The notes: a model not told the origin generated them from the sequence alone. 59,050 bases of DNA from Sedimentisphaerales bacterium (GCA_016936075.1 JAFGPS010000192.1:1-59050); one strand, 5' to 3'. Counted from the stretch's first letter, positions 10,307 to 21,396 are shown. Translations and numbers: made by a program.

Positions 10307-11383
10307 TTGAAAAAACTATTATTAACCATTTTAGCTATTATGTTAGCTTGTGGAGTATGTACAGCCCAAACAAAGGATGCTAAACCAGCAGGTAAGTCTG
10401 TTTATTATGCTTCTCACAGTCTTATGTGGGATATGCCACCCGTATTGACAGAGGTAACCAAATTATATGGTATCGAAGGCCACAACGTGGTAAATATTGA
10501 TATGATTGGCGTATCTTTCACCCGTCAGTTCTGGGATCGTCAAGGTCCGGATGAGCAAAATCCAGCCAAAAAGGTTTTAATTGATGGTAAATTGGATGCA
10601 TTCGTAATGTCTCCTATCGGAATGCCGGACGAAGCTATCGAAAAATTCGTCAAGCTGGGTCTCGAACACAATCCTAACGTGAAATTCTATGTACAGATTT
10701 CATGGCCGGGAATGGGTTTGAAAGATAACAATGACATGGCAAGTGGCGGCATGATGGGCGGAGGTCGTAGAGGCCCGGGAGCTTCAGGTACAACTCCAAG
10801 TGGCGCAACAGTTACCCAGACAGCAGCAGCTCCAGGTGCTCCAGCAGCTGGCGGTCGCGGCGGACGTGGTACACGAGGTGGAGCTGGTGGCGGCATGATG
10901 GGCGGCGGTTTTGGCGGCGGTTTTGGCGGCGGTATGATGGGCGGCGGCCAGGATTACAACATCACACCTGAAGAAATTGACCAAATCAACGTCAAAAACA
11001 ACAAATCAGCCGAAGAACAGGCAAAGAAGATAAACGAAGAAGCTGGCAAAACAGTTATTTATCTCGTTCCTTCTGCACAGGCACACAATGCATTAAGAAA
11101 AATGATTTACAACAAAGAAATGCCCGGCATGACTGATCAGGGTGAAGTATTCAGAGATTTCATCGGACATCCAACTGATCCGGTTATTGCACTTAACGCT
11201 TATCTGCACTTTGCAGTTATGTATGGTGTCAGCCCCGTTGGCTTGCCGATTCCAAGTATACTTAAAAACTCAAGCAAGCCTGAATACAAAACAGAAGAGT
11301 TCAATCTTGCTCTGCAGAATCTGGCATGGAAAACTGTTACAGAATACGCACCAACTTTCGTAAAAGCTCCGGAAAAAGATTAA
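10307..11383 (+). CDS. Secreted SGNH-hydrolase-like protein with Gly/Met-rich insert
   Basis: A 358-aa exported protein starting at TTG, supported by a strong AAGGAGG about 10 bases upstream. Signal peptide to about residue 21. The N-terminal YYASHSLMWDMPPVLTEV and the C-terminal RDFIGHPTDP plus GVSPVGLPIP resemble the first and last blocks of SGNH/DUF4886-type hydrolases. Ser38 would be the nucleophile and Asp284/His288 the catalytic pair, with an unusual DxxxH spacing. Residues about 147-214 form a low-complexity insert rich in [12 protein letters not shown] and Ala/Pro, the same type as in the neighbouring esterases though the fold is different. The assignment is inference; activity may be lost. 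Confidence 0.7.
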   Translation: MKKLLLTILAIMLACGVCTAQTKDAKPAGKSVYYASHSLMWDMPPVLTEVTKLYGIEGHNVVNIDMIGVSFTRQFWDRQGPDEQNPAKKVLIDGKLDAFVMSPIGMPDEAIEKFVKLGLEHNPNVKFYVQISWPGMGLKDNNDMASGGMMGGGRRGPGASGTTPSGATVTQTAAAPGAPAAGGRGGRGTRGGAGGGMMGGGFGGGFGGGMMGGGQDYNITPEEIDQINVKNNKSAEEQAKKINEEAGKTVIYLVPSAQAHNALRKMIYNKEMPGMTDQGEVFRDFIGHPTDPVIALNAYLHFAVMYGVSPVGLPIPSILKNSSKPEYKTEEFNLALQNLAWKTVTEYAPTFVKAPEKD

Positions 11384-11396
11384 TTTAATTGATAAA

Positions 11397-11421
11397 ATCT
11401 GGGTCGTAGTGACAAACAGAT
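11397..11421 (+). repeat. Intergenic hairpin repeat, copy 2
   Basis: Second copy of the 25-nt stem-loop at 10244-10268. Over a 28-nt alignment I count five differences. The ATCTG/CAGAT outer stem is kept exactly. It ends 30 bases before the next start codon. Confidence 0.6.
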
Positions 11422-11450
11422 ATAAACAAATTCATTTAGGAGAATACAAA

Positions 11451-12842
11451 ATGAAAAAAAGTTTAATTGTCTTATTGGCGGTTATTTTAGCAGGAGGAAT
11501 CTGCTTTGCCGCACAGACAGAAATCAAGGACGACTGGAAGCCATCGAGCAAAAACCAGGATTTCGCTGAGTATCCACAGGTTAACTCTCAGGGTTATGCA
11601 AGATTCCGCATACGTTTACCCGAAGCTTCAAGCGTTGTTGTAAGTCTGGGTCTTGGTGGATCCGGTGGTACAACTCTCACAAAAGGCGAGGATGGTTACT
11701 GGACTGGTACTACAACCGGACCGTTGGATGAAGGTTTCCATTACTATCATCTTACCATCGATGGTGGTGAATACATAAACGATCCAGGTACAATGACTTA
11801 CTACGGTTCTCAGCGATGGGAAAGTGGTATTGAAATTCCTGCACATGATCAGGATTTCTATGCACTCAAAAATGTACCACACGGTAAAGTATCACAGATT
11901 CTTTTCAACTCACCGAGTACTGAAAGTATAAAAAGAGCATTTGTTTATACACCTCCGGATTATGATAAAGATCAGAGTGTACGTTACCCGGTTCTTTACT
12001 TACAGCACGGCTGGGGTGAAAATGAATACGCATGGATGAATCAGGGCCATGCAAATCTGATTATGGACAACATGCTTGCAGAAAAGAAATGCAAACCATT
12101 CATTATCGTTTGTACATACGGCATGACTAATTCAGCCGGTATGATGGGTGGCGGTATGCGTCGTGGAGGCGGCACACGCGGTGGAAACCGTGGTGGCGGA
12201 ATGATGGGTGGTGGAATGATGGGCGGCGGCCGTGGTGGTCGCGGCGCTGCAGCTCCAGCAGCCCCAGGCGTTCCAGGTGCTGCTATGGCTCCTGCTGGTG
12301 ACACACCTGCTGGTGGTCGCGGTATGATGGGCGGCGGCATGGGCGGCATGATGGGTGGCCGCGGTGGCGCAGGTGCAGGTGCTGCCGGTGGCGCAAGACG
12401 CGGCGGCGGCATGATGGGTGGAATGATGGGCGGCATGGGAGGCGGCTTCGAGACAGTTCTGCTTGAAGAACTTATCCCATATGTCGATGCCAACTTCCGC
12501 ACTATTGCAAACGCTGCAAATCGCGGTATGGCCGGTCTTTCAATGGGTGGAATGGAAACAAGTCAAATTGCTCCTCCACACCCGGAAGTATTCTCTCATA
12601 TCGGTCTGCTTAGTGGTGGTACTATTAGTCCTTCACAGCTTCCAGATCCATCTAAAGTCAAATTCGTATTCATGAGCTACGGCAGCAAAGAAGGCGGCGG
12701 AAGTGGTGTACAAGCAGCAGCTGATGCACTTAAAGAAGCTGGCGTAGAAGCCATGGGTTATGTATCTCCAGATACAGCTCATGAATTCCAGACATGGCGT
12801 CGCAGTCTTCTTCAAATGGCACCGCATATGTTCCAGGATTAA
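11451..12842 (+). CDS. Secreted CE1-like esterase with ~100-aa Gly/Met-rich insert
   Basis: A 463-aa exported alpha/beta-hydrolase. Signal peptide to about residue 20, E_set domain about 40-135, catalytic domain from about 150. [11 protein letters not shown] is the oxyanion strand; the nucleophile is Ser364 in AGLSMGGM and the His is about 443 in DTAHEFQTWRR. Between the strand KPFIIVCTYGM and the helix LIPYVDANFRT lies an insert (about 229-332) dominated by [14 protein letters not shown] and a collagen-like [14 protein letters not shown]. Paralogs without the insert have about 20 residues there. ATG 11451 follows TAGGAG; an upstream in-frame start would disrupt the signal peptide. Closest sibling is the next gene. 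Probable substrate: acetylated or feruloylated hemicellulose. Confidence 0.87.
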   Translation: MKKSLIVLLAVILAGGICFAAQTEIKDDWKPSSKNQDFAEYPQVNSQGYARFRIRLPEASSVVVSLGLGGSGGTTLTKGEDGYWTGTTTGPLDEGFHYYHLTIDGGEYINDPGTMTYYGSQRWESGIEIPAHDQDFYALKNVPHGKVSQILFNSPSTESIKRAFVYTPPDYDKDQSVRYPVLYLQHGWGENEYAWMNQGHANLIMDNMLAEKKCKPFIIVCTYGMTNSAGMMGGGMRRGGGTRGGNRGGGMMGGGMMGGGRGGRGAAAPAAPGVPGAAMAPAGDTPAGGRGMMGGGMGGMMGGRGGAGAGAAGGARRGGGMMGGMMGGMGGGFETVLLEELIPYVDANFRTIANAANRGMAGLSMGGMETSQIAPPHPEVFSHIGLLSGGTISPSQLPDPSKVKFVFMSYGSKEGGGSGVQAAADALKEAGVEAMGYVSPDTAHEFQTWRRSLLQMAPHMFQD

Positions 12843-12894
12843 GCTATTAGATAATTAAAAATCTCGAAAATATTCCTTTTCGAGTAGCAAAACG

Positions 12895-12945
12895 ACGAAG
12901 CAATCTTCATGAAGCTTAGGCCCTGGGGATTGCTTCGTTTTGTTA
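12895..12945 (+). terminator. Probable intrinsic terminator after esterase 2
   Basis: An 11-bp perfect stem (CGAAGCAATC pairing with GATTGCTTCG, plus one A-T) with a loop of about 22 nt, followed by TTTTGTTATTATT. A smaller CTCGAAAA/TTTTCGAG hairpin sits just before it at 12863-12884. The loop is long for a classical terminator, but the position directly downstream of the gene fits. Confidence 0.65.
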
Positions 12946-13033
12946 TTATTGACTTATATTTTCATATCGCTTAAACTACGTATCGCTCAAACGATAAGTT
13001 AATTTTAACAAAACAGTTTTAGGAGGTTATTGA

Positions 13034-14200
<1,167 letters not shown>

Positions 14201-14268
14201 ATAATTCGATGCGTAAAATCGATGAAGTATTATAAAATATTTTATTAAACTGATTAAGGAGAAAAGTT

Positions 14269-15597
14269 ATGAAACGAGTACTATTATTCACTGTATTAAT
14301 GGTAATGTTAGTTAATGTAACATGCTGGGCGCAGATGGGTAACACCGCGGCGCTATCACCATCAGTAGCCGGTACTGTACATCCTAATCCTTACAATTTC
14401 CCGGGCAGACAGTTCCCAAGGATTGAAGCTGATAATAAAGTCACCTTCCAGTTCTCTGCCCCAGACGCAGAAAAGGTACAGGTTGCTATCGCCGGTACCG
14501 GACAAGACATGACTAAAGGTGAAAATGGCGTATGGACATATACTACACCGCAAGCACAGGACCTTGGATATCACAACTACTGGATGGTAGTCGATGGTGC
14601 TGTTGTAGTTGATCCTTATGTCGAAACATTCATCGGCTATAGCCATATGTGCAATGGTTTTGAAGTTGCCGACCCTGATGGCGGATTCTATGAAATGAAA
14701 CAGGATGTCCCGCACGGTAACGTACTTATTAAAAATTACTATGCAAAGAGCATCAGTCAATGGAGACAGATTTACGTTTACACTCCTCCTCAATACGACA
14801 AAGATACAACAACAAGATATCCTGTTCTTTATCTGCAGCATGGCGGCGGCGAAGACCAGAGAGTATGGATCGAAATGGGTAGAACAAACCTGATTCTCGA
14901 TAACCTTCTTGCCGAAAACAAATGCAAACCATTTATCGTTGTCATGGAAACAAGTGCCGTTGGCGGCGCTGGCGGAATGCGTCGTGGCGGTGCCGGAATG
15001 ATGGGCGGCGGTCGAGGTGGTCGTGGCGCAGCGGCTCCAGCTGCTCCAGGCGTTCCAGGTGCAGCGATGGCTCCTGCCGGTGGTGCTGGACGCGGTGCTG
15101 GTGCTGGACGCGGTGCTGGTGCTGGTCGCGGAATGGGCGGCGGAATGATGGGCGGAATGTTCGGCGGTGGCGGCGAACCGGGTGGCGCCTACGGCCAGCT
15201 TATGGTCAATGACCTGATTCCATGGGTTGACGCTAACTTCCGTACACTCTCTGATCAGCCAAATCGCGCTATGGCAGGCCTTTCAATGGGCAGCATGCAG
15301 ACCAGAACAGTAACACTGGCGTTCCCAGACAAGTTCGCATATATTGGACTCTTCAGCGGCAGCACAATATCAATGACTGATGTTGAAAATACAGAAGGAT
15401 TCAAAGATAAGTTCAAATTAGTATTCATGAGTTTTGGCAGCAGAGAAGGTGGTGCTTCTCGTATTAAACCTGCGGCAGATGCACTTAATGAGGCTGGCAT
15501 TAAAGCTGTCTCTTACGTCTCTCCTCTGACCGCTCATGAGTTCCAGACTTGGCGTCGCAGTTTGCGTGAGTACTCAATGCTTTTGTTTAAGGATTAA
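14269..15597 (+). CDS. Secreted CE1-like esterase with Gly/Met/Ala-rich insert
   Basis: A 442-aa exported esterase. Signal peptide ends near CWAQ (about 21). E_set domain about 45-140; catalytic domain with [12 protein letters not shown]. Nucleophile Ser339 lies in AGLSMGSM (Gly to Ser two residues after the usual GG start), and His423 in LTAHEFQTWRR, where Leu replaces the Asp-before-Thr seen in siblings. The insert (about 231-306) contains GGMRRGG, the collagen-like [14 protein letters not shown], and GRGAGAGRGAGAG repeats, again between the KPFIVVMETS strand and the LIPWVDANFRT helix. It forms a second paralog pair with the gene downstream. AAGGAG is the ribosome-binding site. Confidence 0.87.
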   Translation: MKRVLLFTVLMVMLVNVTCWAQMGNTAALSPSVAGTVHPNPYNFPGRQFPRIEADNKVTFQFSAPDAEKVQVAIAGTGQDMTKGENGVWTYTTPQAQDLGYHNYWMVVDGAVVVDPYVETFIGYSHMCNGFEVADPDGGFYEMKQDVPHGNVLIKNYYAKSISQWRQIYVYTPPQYDKDTTTRYPVLYLQHGGGEDQRVWIEMGRTNLILDNLLAENKCKPFIVVMETSAVGGAGGMRRGGAGMMGGGRGGRGAAAPAAPGVPGAAMAPAGGAGRGAGAGRGAGAGRGMGGGMMGGMFGGGGEPGGAYGQLMVNDLIPWVDANFRTLSDQPNRAMAGLSMGSMQTRTVTLAFPDKFAYIGLFSGSTISMTDVENTEGFKDKFKLVFMSFGSREGGASRIKPAADALNEAGIKAVSYVSPLTAHEFQTWRRSLREYSMLLFKD

Positions 15598-15628
15598 TAT
15601 TTAGTTGATTTTTTATGGAGTTCATTAA

Positions 15629-17083
15629 ATGATAAAAAATATATTGTTTATATTATTAACAGGTTTGCTAATTAGCACGACCTGTTTTGCACAACGAATT
15701 GAGATGCCTTTAGCCCCGGTTTCTCCGGATAATGCGCCGGCATTCGAGGCTCATCCTAATCCGTTGAATTTACCCGGAAATCAGTATCCATATATCGAAG
15801 CTGATTCTCGAGTGACATTCCAGTTCAGGGCTCCCGATGCCAAGAAAGTGCAGCTTGCTCTTGTCACTTCAGGCTCGAATTCTCTCGATCCGCTTCCATA
15901 TGATATGGAAAAAGGTGAAAACGGTGTATGGACCTATACGACTCCAAAACCGGAAGCACCGGGATACCATAACTACTGGATGATAGTAGATGGCGCAACT
16001 GTACTTGATCCTGCGACCAACTTATATGTTGGTTACAGTCATATGTGCAATGGTTACGAAGTTCCGGAACCGGGCGTGACTTTTTATGACTTAAAAGATG
16101 TCCCGCACGGCGATGTAATGAAGAAAAATTACTATGCAAAGTCAATCAATGCATGGCGAAGCATCTTCGTTTACACACCTCCGGGATATGACAAGGACCA
16201 TACAAAACGCTATCCAGTGCTTTATTTACAGCATGGCGGCGGCGAGGACCAAAGAGTCTGGACAGAAATGGGAAAAGTTCATTTGATTCTCGATAACCTT
16301 CTGGCAGAAAACAAAATCAATCCGTTCATCGTCGTTATGGAAACCAGCTATATGCCCAGAACAGGCGGAGCAGGTGGAATGCGTCGCGGCGGCGGAATGC
16401 CAATGGGCGGCCGAAGAGGTGCACCAGCTGCTTTTGACCAATTATCACAAGAAGCCACATTCTCACTTGCCGGTTTTGGCGGTGGCGCCGGAGCTGGATT
16501 CGGTGGACCTGGTGCCGCTGGCGGAGGTCGCGGTGGTGCAGGTGGTCGCGGCATGGGCGGCGGCGGTTTTGGCGGCGGAATCGGCGGATCATACGGCCAA
16601 CTCATGATTAATGATTTGATTCCGTATATCGATTCTAATTTCCGTACATTAACTGACCAGCCTAACAGAGCAATGGCCGGTCTTTCGATGGGTGGAATGA
16701 CAACCGCTTCTGTCACTATGCCAAATCTCGATAAGTTTTCTCATATCGGTTTGTTCAGCGGTGGAGCTGAAGGTGGCGGCGGTTTTCTCATGGGTGCTTT
16801 TGGTACTGGCCGCGGCGGTGGAGCAGGAGGATTGAACCTGCAAAGCATATATAGCGGCGCAATGGCAAATCCGGAAGAATTCAATAAGAAAGTCAAAGTA
16901 CTTTTCATGACTTTCGGAACTGAACCTCCTCTGGAAAATCCTGAAGGCTTGAAAGAACACCAGAAACAACTCCAGGAAGCTGGAATTAAAAACAGCTATG
17001 TATATATTTCGCCAGGTACGTCACACGAGTGGCAAACATGGAGAAGAAGTATATACATTTTCTCTCAAATGATTTTCAAATAA
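15629..17083 (+). CDS. Secreted CE1-like esterase with two Gly-rich inserts
   Basis: A 484-aa exported esterase, sister of the preceding gene (shared YHNYWM-VVDGA and YSHMCNG blocks). Signal peptide ends near CFAQ (about 22). Ser353 in AGLSMGGM is the nucleophile; His466 in SPGTSHEWQTWRR. There are two low-complexity inserts. One, at about 244-321, lies in the usual place and is rich in GGGAGAGFGG and GGRGMGGGG; it also has a non-repetitive patch, FDQLSQEATFSLAG. The second, at about 380-401, follows GLFSGGA. The collagen-like AAPGVPG block is absent. The gene starts 31 bp after its neighbour with a TGGAG site and is followed by a strong terminator. Confidence 0.87.
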   Translation: MIKNILFILLTGLLISTTCFAQRIEMPLAPVSPDNAPAFEAHPNPLNLPGNQYPYIEADSRVTFQFRAPDAKKVQLALVTSGSNSLDPLPYDMEKGENGVWTYTTPKPEAPGYHNYWMIVDGATVLDPATNLYVGYSHMCNGYEVPEPGVTFYDLKDVPHGDVMKKNYYAKSINAWRSIFVYTPPGYDKDHTKRYPVLYLQHGGGEDQRVWTEMGKVHLILDNLLAENKINPFIVVMETSYMPRTGGAGGMRRGGGMPMGGRRGAPAAFDQLSQEATFSLAGFGGGAGAGFGGPGAAGGGRGGAGGRGMGGGGFGGGIGGSYGQLMINDLIPYIDSNFRTLTDQPNRAMAGLSMGGMTTASVTMPNLDKFSHIGLFSGGAEGGGGFLMGAFGTGRGGGAGGLNLQSIYSGAMANPEEFNKKVKVLFMTFGTEPPLENPEGLKEHQKQLQEAGIKNSYVYISPGTSHEWQTWRRSIYIFSQMIFK

Positions 17084-17106
17084 TCGATACTAAAAGAAAA
17101 TCGTAC

Positions 17107-17168
17107 ACGGTGCGAATAGTTATCTGAACACAATCATGTTCGGCTAACATTCGCACCGTTTTTTTTCT
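17107..17168 (+). terminator. Long-stem intrinsic terminator, copy 1
   Basis: A stem of about 22 bp. The outer 11 bp are perfect (ACGGTGCGAAT with ATTCGCACCGT) and the inner part GTTATCTGAAC/GTTCGGCTAAC has one mismatch and one G-T pair. The loop is 8 nt and a T8 run follows. It ends the four-gene stretch of esterases. A homologous hairpin follows the next esterase gene. Confidence 0.9.
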
Positions 17169-17313
17169 CCACAAACAAGATGGTTTAGGAAGTATAGGCA
17201 ATATAGTAATAAATTATTGTTTTTCTTGTTTTCAATAGCAACCTGTTTTTTGTATAATGGTTCGTATTGTAACGTAGATTTAAGTCTATGTAGGTTATTG
17301 TATTATAATTTAA

Positions 17314-18528
<1,215 letters not shown>

Positions 18529-18552
18529 TTGTGAATTGATTGATATTTTCGT

Positions 18553-18617
18553 GCACGGTGCGAAATGTTATTTGAACAAAGCTATGTTCAGGTAATATTC
18601 GTGCCGTGCTTTTTTTA
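18553..18617 (+). terminator. Long-stem intrinsic terminator, copy 2
   Basis: A stem of about 26 bp including several G-T pairs: GCACGGTGCGAA pairs with TTCGTGCCGTGC, and the inner TTTGAACA pairs with TGTTCAGG. The loop is about 6 nt and a T-rich run follows. The core CACGGTGCGAA and the inner GAACA...TGTTC match the hairpin at 17107-17168, so the two terminators are homologous. Confidence 0.88.
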
Positions 18618-18660
18618 TGCTTTATTTCTAACGTATGTTATTTATGAATTGATTAATTTT

Positions 18661-19236
18661 CTACCCGCAAACTTGCTGGGAAATGTATGAGGCACCTCTG
18701 CGAATCGATTCGCTGTTAAGCGGCAATGTTTTATGGTATCTTTGTGCAAGAATTTCAGGAAGAGCCTGTATTGCTGATTCAATATCGAAGAAACCTTTTG
18801 CCTGCAAATAAGCTCCCAACGCGACCATATTTGCTGCTTTAATACTGCCCAACTCAACCGCCAATTCATCAGCCGGAAGGCGTATCACTTCGATTGAATT
18901 ATCCACTTCCGGTTCAATATCTATCAGCGAGCTGTTTAATATCAGCAATCCATTTTTTTTAAGACGAGGCGTGAACTTTGTTAAAGAAGCTTTGTTCATA
19001 ATGACAAGCGAATTAGGTTGGCCGACAACGGGACATGCTATTTCGCTATCAGCTATAACCAGCATACAGTTTGCTGTTCCGCCGCGTACTTCTGCGCCGT
19101 AAGAAGGCATGTATGTCACTTCTTTGCCGCATCTCATCGCTGTTTGAGCAAGCAATTTGCCTATCAGCATGATTCCCTGCCCGCCGAATCCTGCGATTAT
19201 TAGTTCTTCATAAAGTTCTTTTTTTGTATCTTCCAT
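18661..19236 (-). CDS. 2-oxoacid:ferredoxin oxidoreductase, gamma subunit
   Basis: A 191-aa gamma subunit of a thiamine-diphosphate-dependent 2-oxoacid:ferredoxin oxidoreductase, which oxidatively decarboxylates a 2-oxoacid to acyl-CoA while reducing ferredoxin. The N-terminal GFGGQGIMLIGKLLAQ and SYGAEVRGG are the family signatures. The gene is last in a four-gene operon (ferredoxin, alpha, beta, gamma) and begins 21 bp after the beta subunit stop. The substrate is not decidable from this subunit; see the alpha subunit. Confidence 0.92.
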   Translation of the reverse strand: MEDTKKELYEELIIAGFGGQGIMLIGKLLAQTAMRCGKEVTYMPSYGAEVRGGTANCMLVIADSEIACPVVGQPNSLVIMNKASLTKFTPRLKKNGLLILNSSLIDIEPEVDNSIEVIRLPADELAVELGSIKAANMVALGAYLQAKGFFDIESAIQALPEILAQRYHKTLPLNSESIRRGASYISQQVCG

Positions 19237-19257
19237 ATTAAAGCTTAAATAGGAGCA

Positions 19258-19989
19258 TTATTTTATTTTGCCAAGCGGAAACGCTTTTACCATTTCCTTA
19301 TCTATCCATTCCATCGCGTCAGAGGGGGTCATTCTCCAGTAAGTCGGACATGGTGACAGAATCTCAACAAGTGACATTCCATGTGCCCCATCGACTTGAA
19401 GCTCGAATGCGTGCTTGAGAGCTTTTTTTGCATTTCTTATTGTAGCCGGGTTGCTCATAGCACAACGCTCGATATAAATAGTCCCGGGCAATGTAGCAAG
19501 AAGCTCACAAACCTGCATGGGATATCCCTGTCCCATTGCACTTCGTCCCTGCGGCGTTGTTGTTGTCACCTGGTTGAGCATTGTCGTAGGCGCCATCTGG
19601 CCGCCGGTCATTCCATAGATTGCATTGTTTATAAAAATGACTGTTATATTCTCTCCACGATGACCTGCATGAAGAATTTCACCTGCTCCTATACTTGCAA
19701 GGTCACCGTCACCCTGGTATGAGAAAATAATCTTATCAGGATTGGTTCTTTTCATCCCAGTCGCAACCGCAGGTGCCCTGCCATGCGCGACTTCAATCAT
19801 ATCGACATCGATATAATCATATTCAAGTACGGCACAACCGACCGGAGCGATTCCTATAGTTCGCTCGCGAATTTCAAGCTCGTCGATTACTTCCGCTACG
19901 AGCCGGTGCGCGATACCATGGCCGCAGCCCGGACAATAGTGTGTCGGAACATCTTTATAAGTCGATGTACGTTTAAATACAGTTTCCAT
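19258..19989 (-). CDS. 2-oxoacid:ferredoxin oxidoreductase, beta (ThDP-binding) subunit
   Basis: A 243-aa beta subunit carrying the thiamine diphosphate site. THYCPGCGHGIAHRL is the N-terminal signature, and the pyrophosphate/Mg motif is GDGDLASIG followed about 25 residues later by NNAIYGMTGGQ. The C-terminal part ends in the EWIDKEMVKAFPLGKIK region. It lies 4 bp after the alpha gene, so the two are probably translationally coupled. Confidence 0.93.
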   Translation of the reverse strand: METVFKRTSTYKDVPTHYCPGCGHGIAHRLVAEVIDELEIRERTIGIAPVGCAVLEYDYIDVDMIEVAHGRAPAVATGMKRTNPDKIIFSYQGDGDLASIGAGEILHAGHRGENITVIFINNAIYGMTGGQMAPTTMLNQVTTTTPQGRSAMGQGYPMQVCELLATLPGTIYIERCAMSNPATIRNAKKALKHAFELQVDGAHGMSLVEILSPCPTYWRMTPSDAMEWIDKEMVKAFPLGKIK

Positions 19990-19993
19990 AGAT

Positions 19994-21121
19994 TCAACTT
20001 TTATGTTTTATAGTTAATTGTCTTATCTTATCCAGAACGTCATCAACAGTTGGCACTCCGCCGCCTGTTCTTCCGAAGAACACAACAGGTGCCTTTCCGG
20101 CAACGGCGAGTTTTACATCTTCAACCATTTGGCCGCAGCTTAACTCGACCGTTAAGAAAATCTTAAACTCATCAGCGGCTTGACTAATTTGTTCATACGG
20201 GAAAGGCCAAAGTGTAATCGGTCTTATCCAACCAACTTTGATTCCTTCTTTTCTTGCTTTTGTCACGGCACCGCGAACAATTCTCGCGGTAATGCCATAT
20301 GCGACTACGACAATATCAGCGTCATCAACTTTATATTGTTCGCATCGTGTTTCATTTTTTATAATCTGAGCATATCGTGCCTGAATTCTCTCGTTTACTT
20401 CTTCAAGCTTGCCTTCCTTGAGCCATAATGAGCGCACAATATTCTGTGGCCTGTTTTTAGCTCCGGTTAAAGCCCAGTCTTTCGGAGGTAATTTCCTGCG
20501 TTCTTTTTCTTCAAGCAGTACAGGTTCCATCATCTGGCCGAGCAAACCATCCGCAAGTATCATTACAGGAGTTCGATACTGGTCGGCCAAATCGAATGCA
20601 AGCGGCATACAATCCCCCATTTCCTGAACACTTCCCGGAGCAAGAACTATAAGATGATAGTCACCATGACCACCGCCTTTGGTTGACTGGAAATAATCAC
20701 TTTGCGAAGGAGCAATATTTCCCAGACCAGGTCCGCCTCGCATAACATTTACTATAACTGCAGGCAATTCTGCCCCGGCTAAATAGCTTATACCTTCCTG
20801 CATTAAGCTGATACCCGGGCTGGAAGATGTTGTCATGGCTCGTTTTCCAGTTGCGGCCGCTCCGAAAACCATATTTATCGCAGCTAATTCGCTTTCGCTC
20901 TGAACGAAAACTCTGCCTTCTTCAGGCATTCTCTTGGCCATATAAGCGGGAATTTCATTCTGCGGCGTAATCGGGTATCCAAAATACGCATCGACTCCGG
21001 CGATAATAGCGGCTTCAGCGAGAGCTTCATTGCCGCACATTAAAATTCGCTTACCAGTTAGACCGGGAGTATGCTTTACAGTTGTTTTCATTGTGTTCGT
21101 AGAATTTGCAGCAGAACTCAC
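19994..21121 (-). CDS. vorB: 2-oxoacid:ferredoxin oxidoreductase, alpha subunit (VorB-like)
   Basis: A 375-aa alpha subunit. The block YFGYPITPQNEIPAYMAKR, the segment GISLMQEGISYLAGAELP and the segment GGPGLGNIAPSQSDYFQSTK match the group usually annotated as 2-ketoisovalerate (branched-chain) ferredoxin oxidoreductase subunit VorB. 2-oxoglutarate specificity (KorA) cannot be excluded without a tree. Translation appears to start at GTG 21121, overlapping the ferredoxin stop by four bases (GTGA); an in-frame ATG at 21091 is the alternative. Enzymes of this class feed reduced ferredoxin into anaerobic metabolism or supply acyl-CoA for branched fatty acids. Confidence 0.88.
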   Translation of the reverse strand: MSSAANSTNTMKTTVKHTPGLTGKRILMCGNEALAEAAIIAGVDAYFGYPITPQNEIPAYMAKRMPEEGRVFVQSESELAAINMVFGAAATGKRAMTTSSSPGISLMQEGISYLAGAELPAVIVNVMRGGPGLGNIAPSQSDYFQSTKGGGHGDYHLIVLAPGSVQEMGDCMPLAFDLADQYRTPVMILADGLLGQMMEPVLLEEKERRKLPPKDWALTGAKNRPQNIVRSLWLKEGKLEEVNERIQARYAQIIKNETRCEQYKVDDADIVVVAYGITARIVRGAVTKARKEGIKVGWIRPITLWPFPYEQISQAADEFKIFLTVELSCGQMVEDVKLAVAGKAPVVFFGRTGGGVPTVDDVLDKIRQLTIKHKS

Positions 21122-21396
21122 TTCTTTTCCTCAATCATTTCAGATCGGCTCTTTTTTTTTGAGTCAACGATTTCACTGATTTTAACGGATTTATCCCGAA
21201 GTACCTCAATTACCGCATCCGGGCAAACAAGCGCACATATGCAGCATCCTGTGCAGTCAGTATTAGCTGCCTGAGCAGGAAAAAAACCTGCTTTGTTGGA
21301 TTCTTTGGAGATGACGATGTTGCCTTTCGGGCATACATTCACACATAAGCCGCAGCCTTTACATCGTTCGGCATTTATAATAATTTTGCCAGCCAT
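21118..21396 (-). CDS. 2-oxoacid:ferredoxin oxidoreductase, delta subunit (2[4Fe-4S] ferredoxin)
   Basis: A 92-aa ferredoxin-like subunit with two CxxCxxCxxxCP clusters, CKGCGLCVNVCPKG and CTGCCICALVCPDA. It shuttles electrons out of the ThDP subunit. It is the first gene of the operon and overlaps the alpha gene by 4 bases. The C-terminus is a Lys/Glu-rich tail. Confidence 0.92.
   Translation of the reverse strand: MAGKIIINAERCKGCGLCVNVCPKGNIVISKESNKAGFFPAQAANTDCTGCCICALVCPDAVIEVLRDKSVKISEIVDSKKKSRSEMIEEKK

Noticed and set aside
12041..12502. 153-aa Pro-rich frame on the minus strand opposite the Gly-rich insert
   Set aside because: It is the complement of GGX codons in the esterase insert; no ribosome-binding site, no start context, and the same pattern appears opposite every Gly-rich insert.
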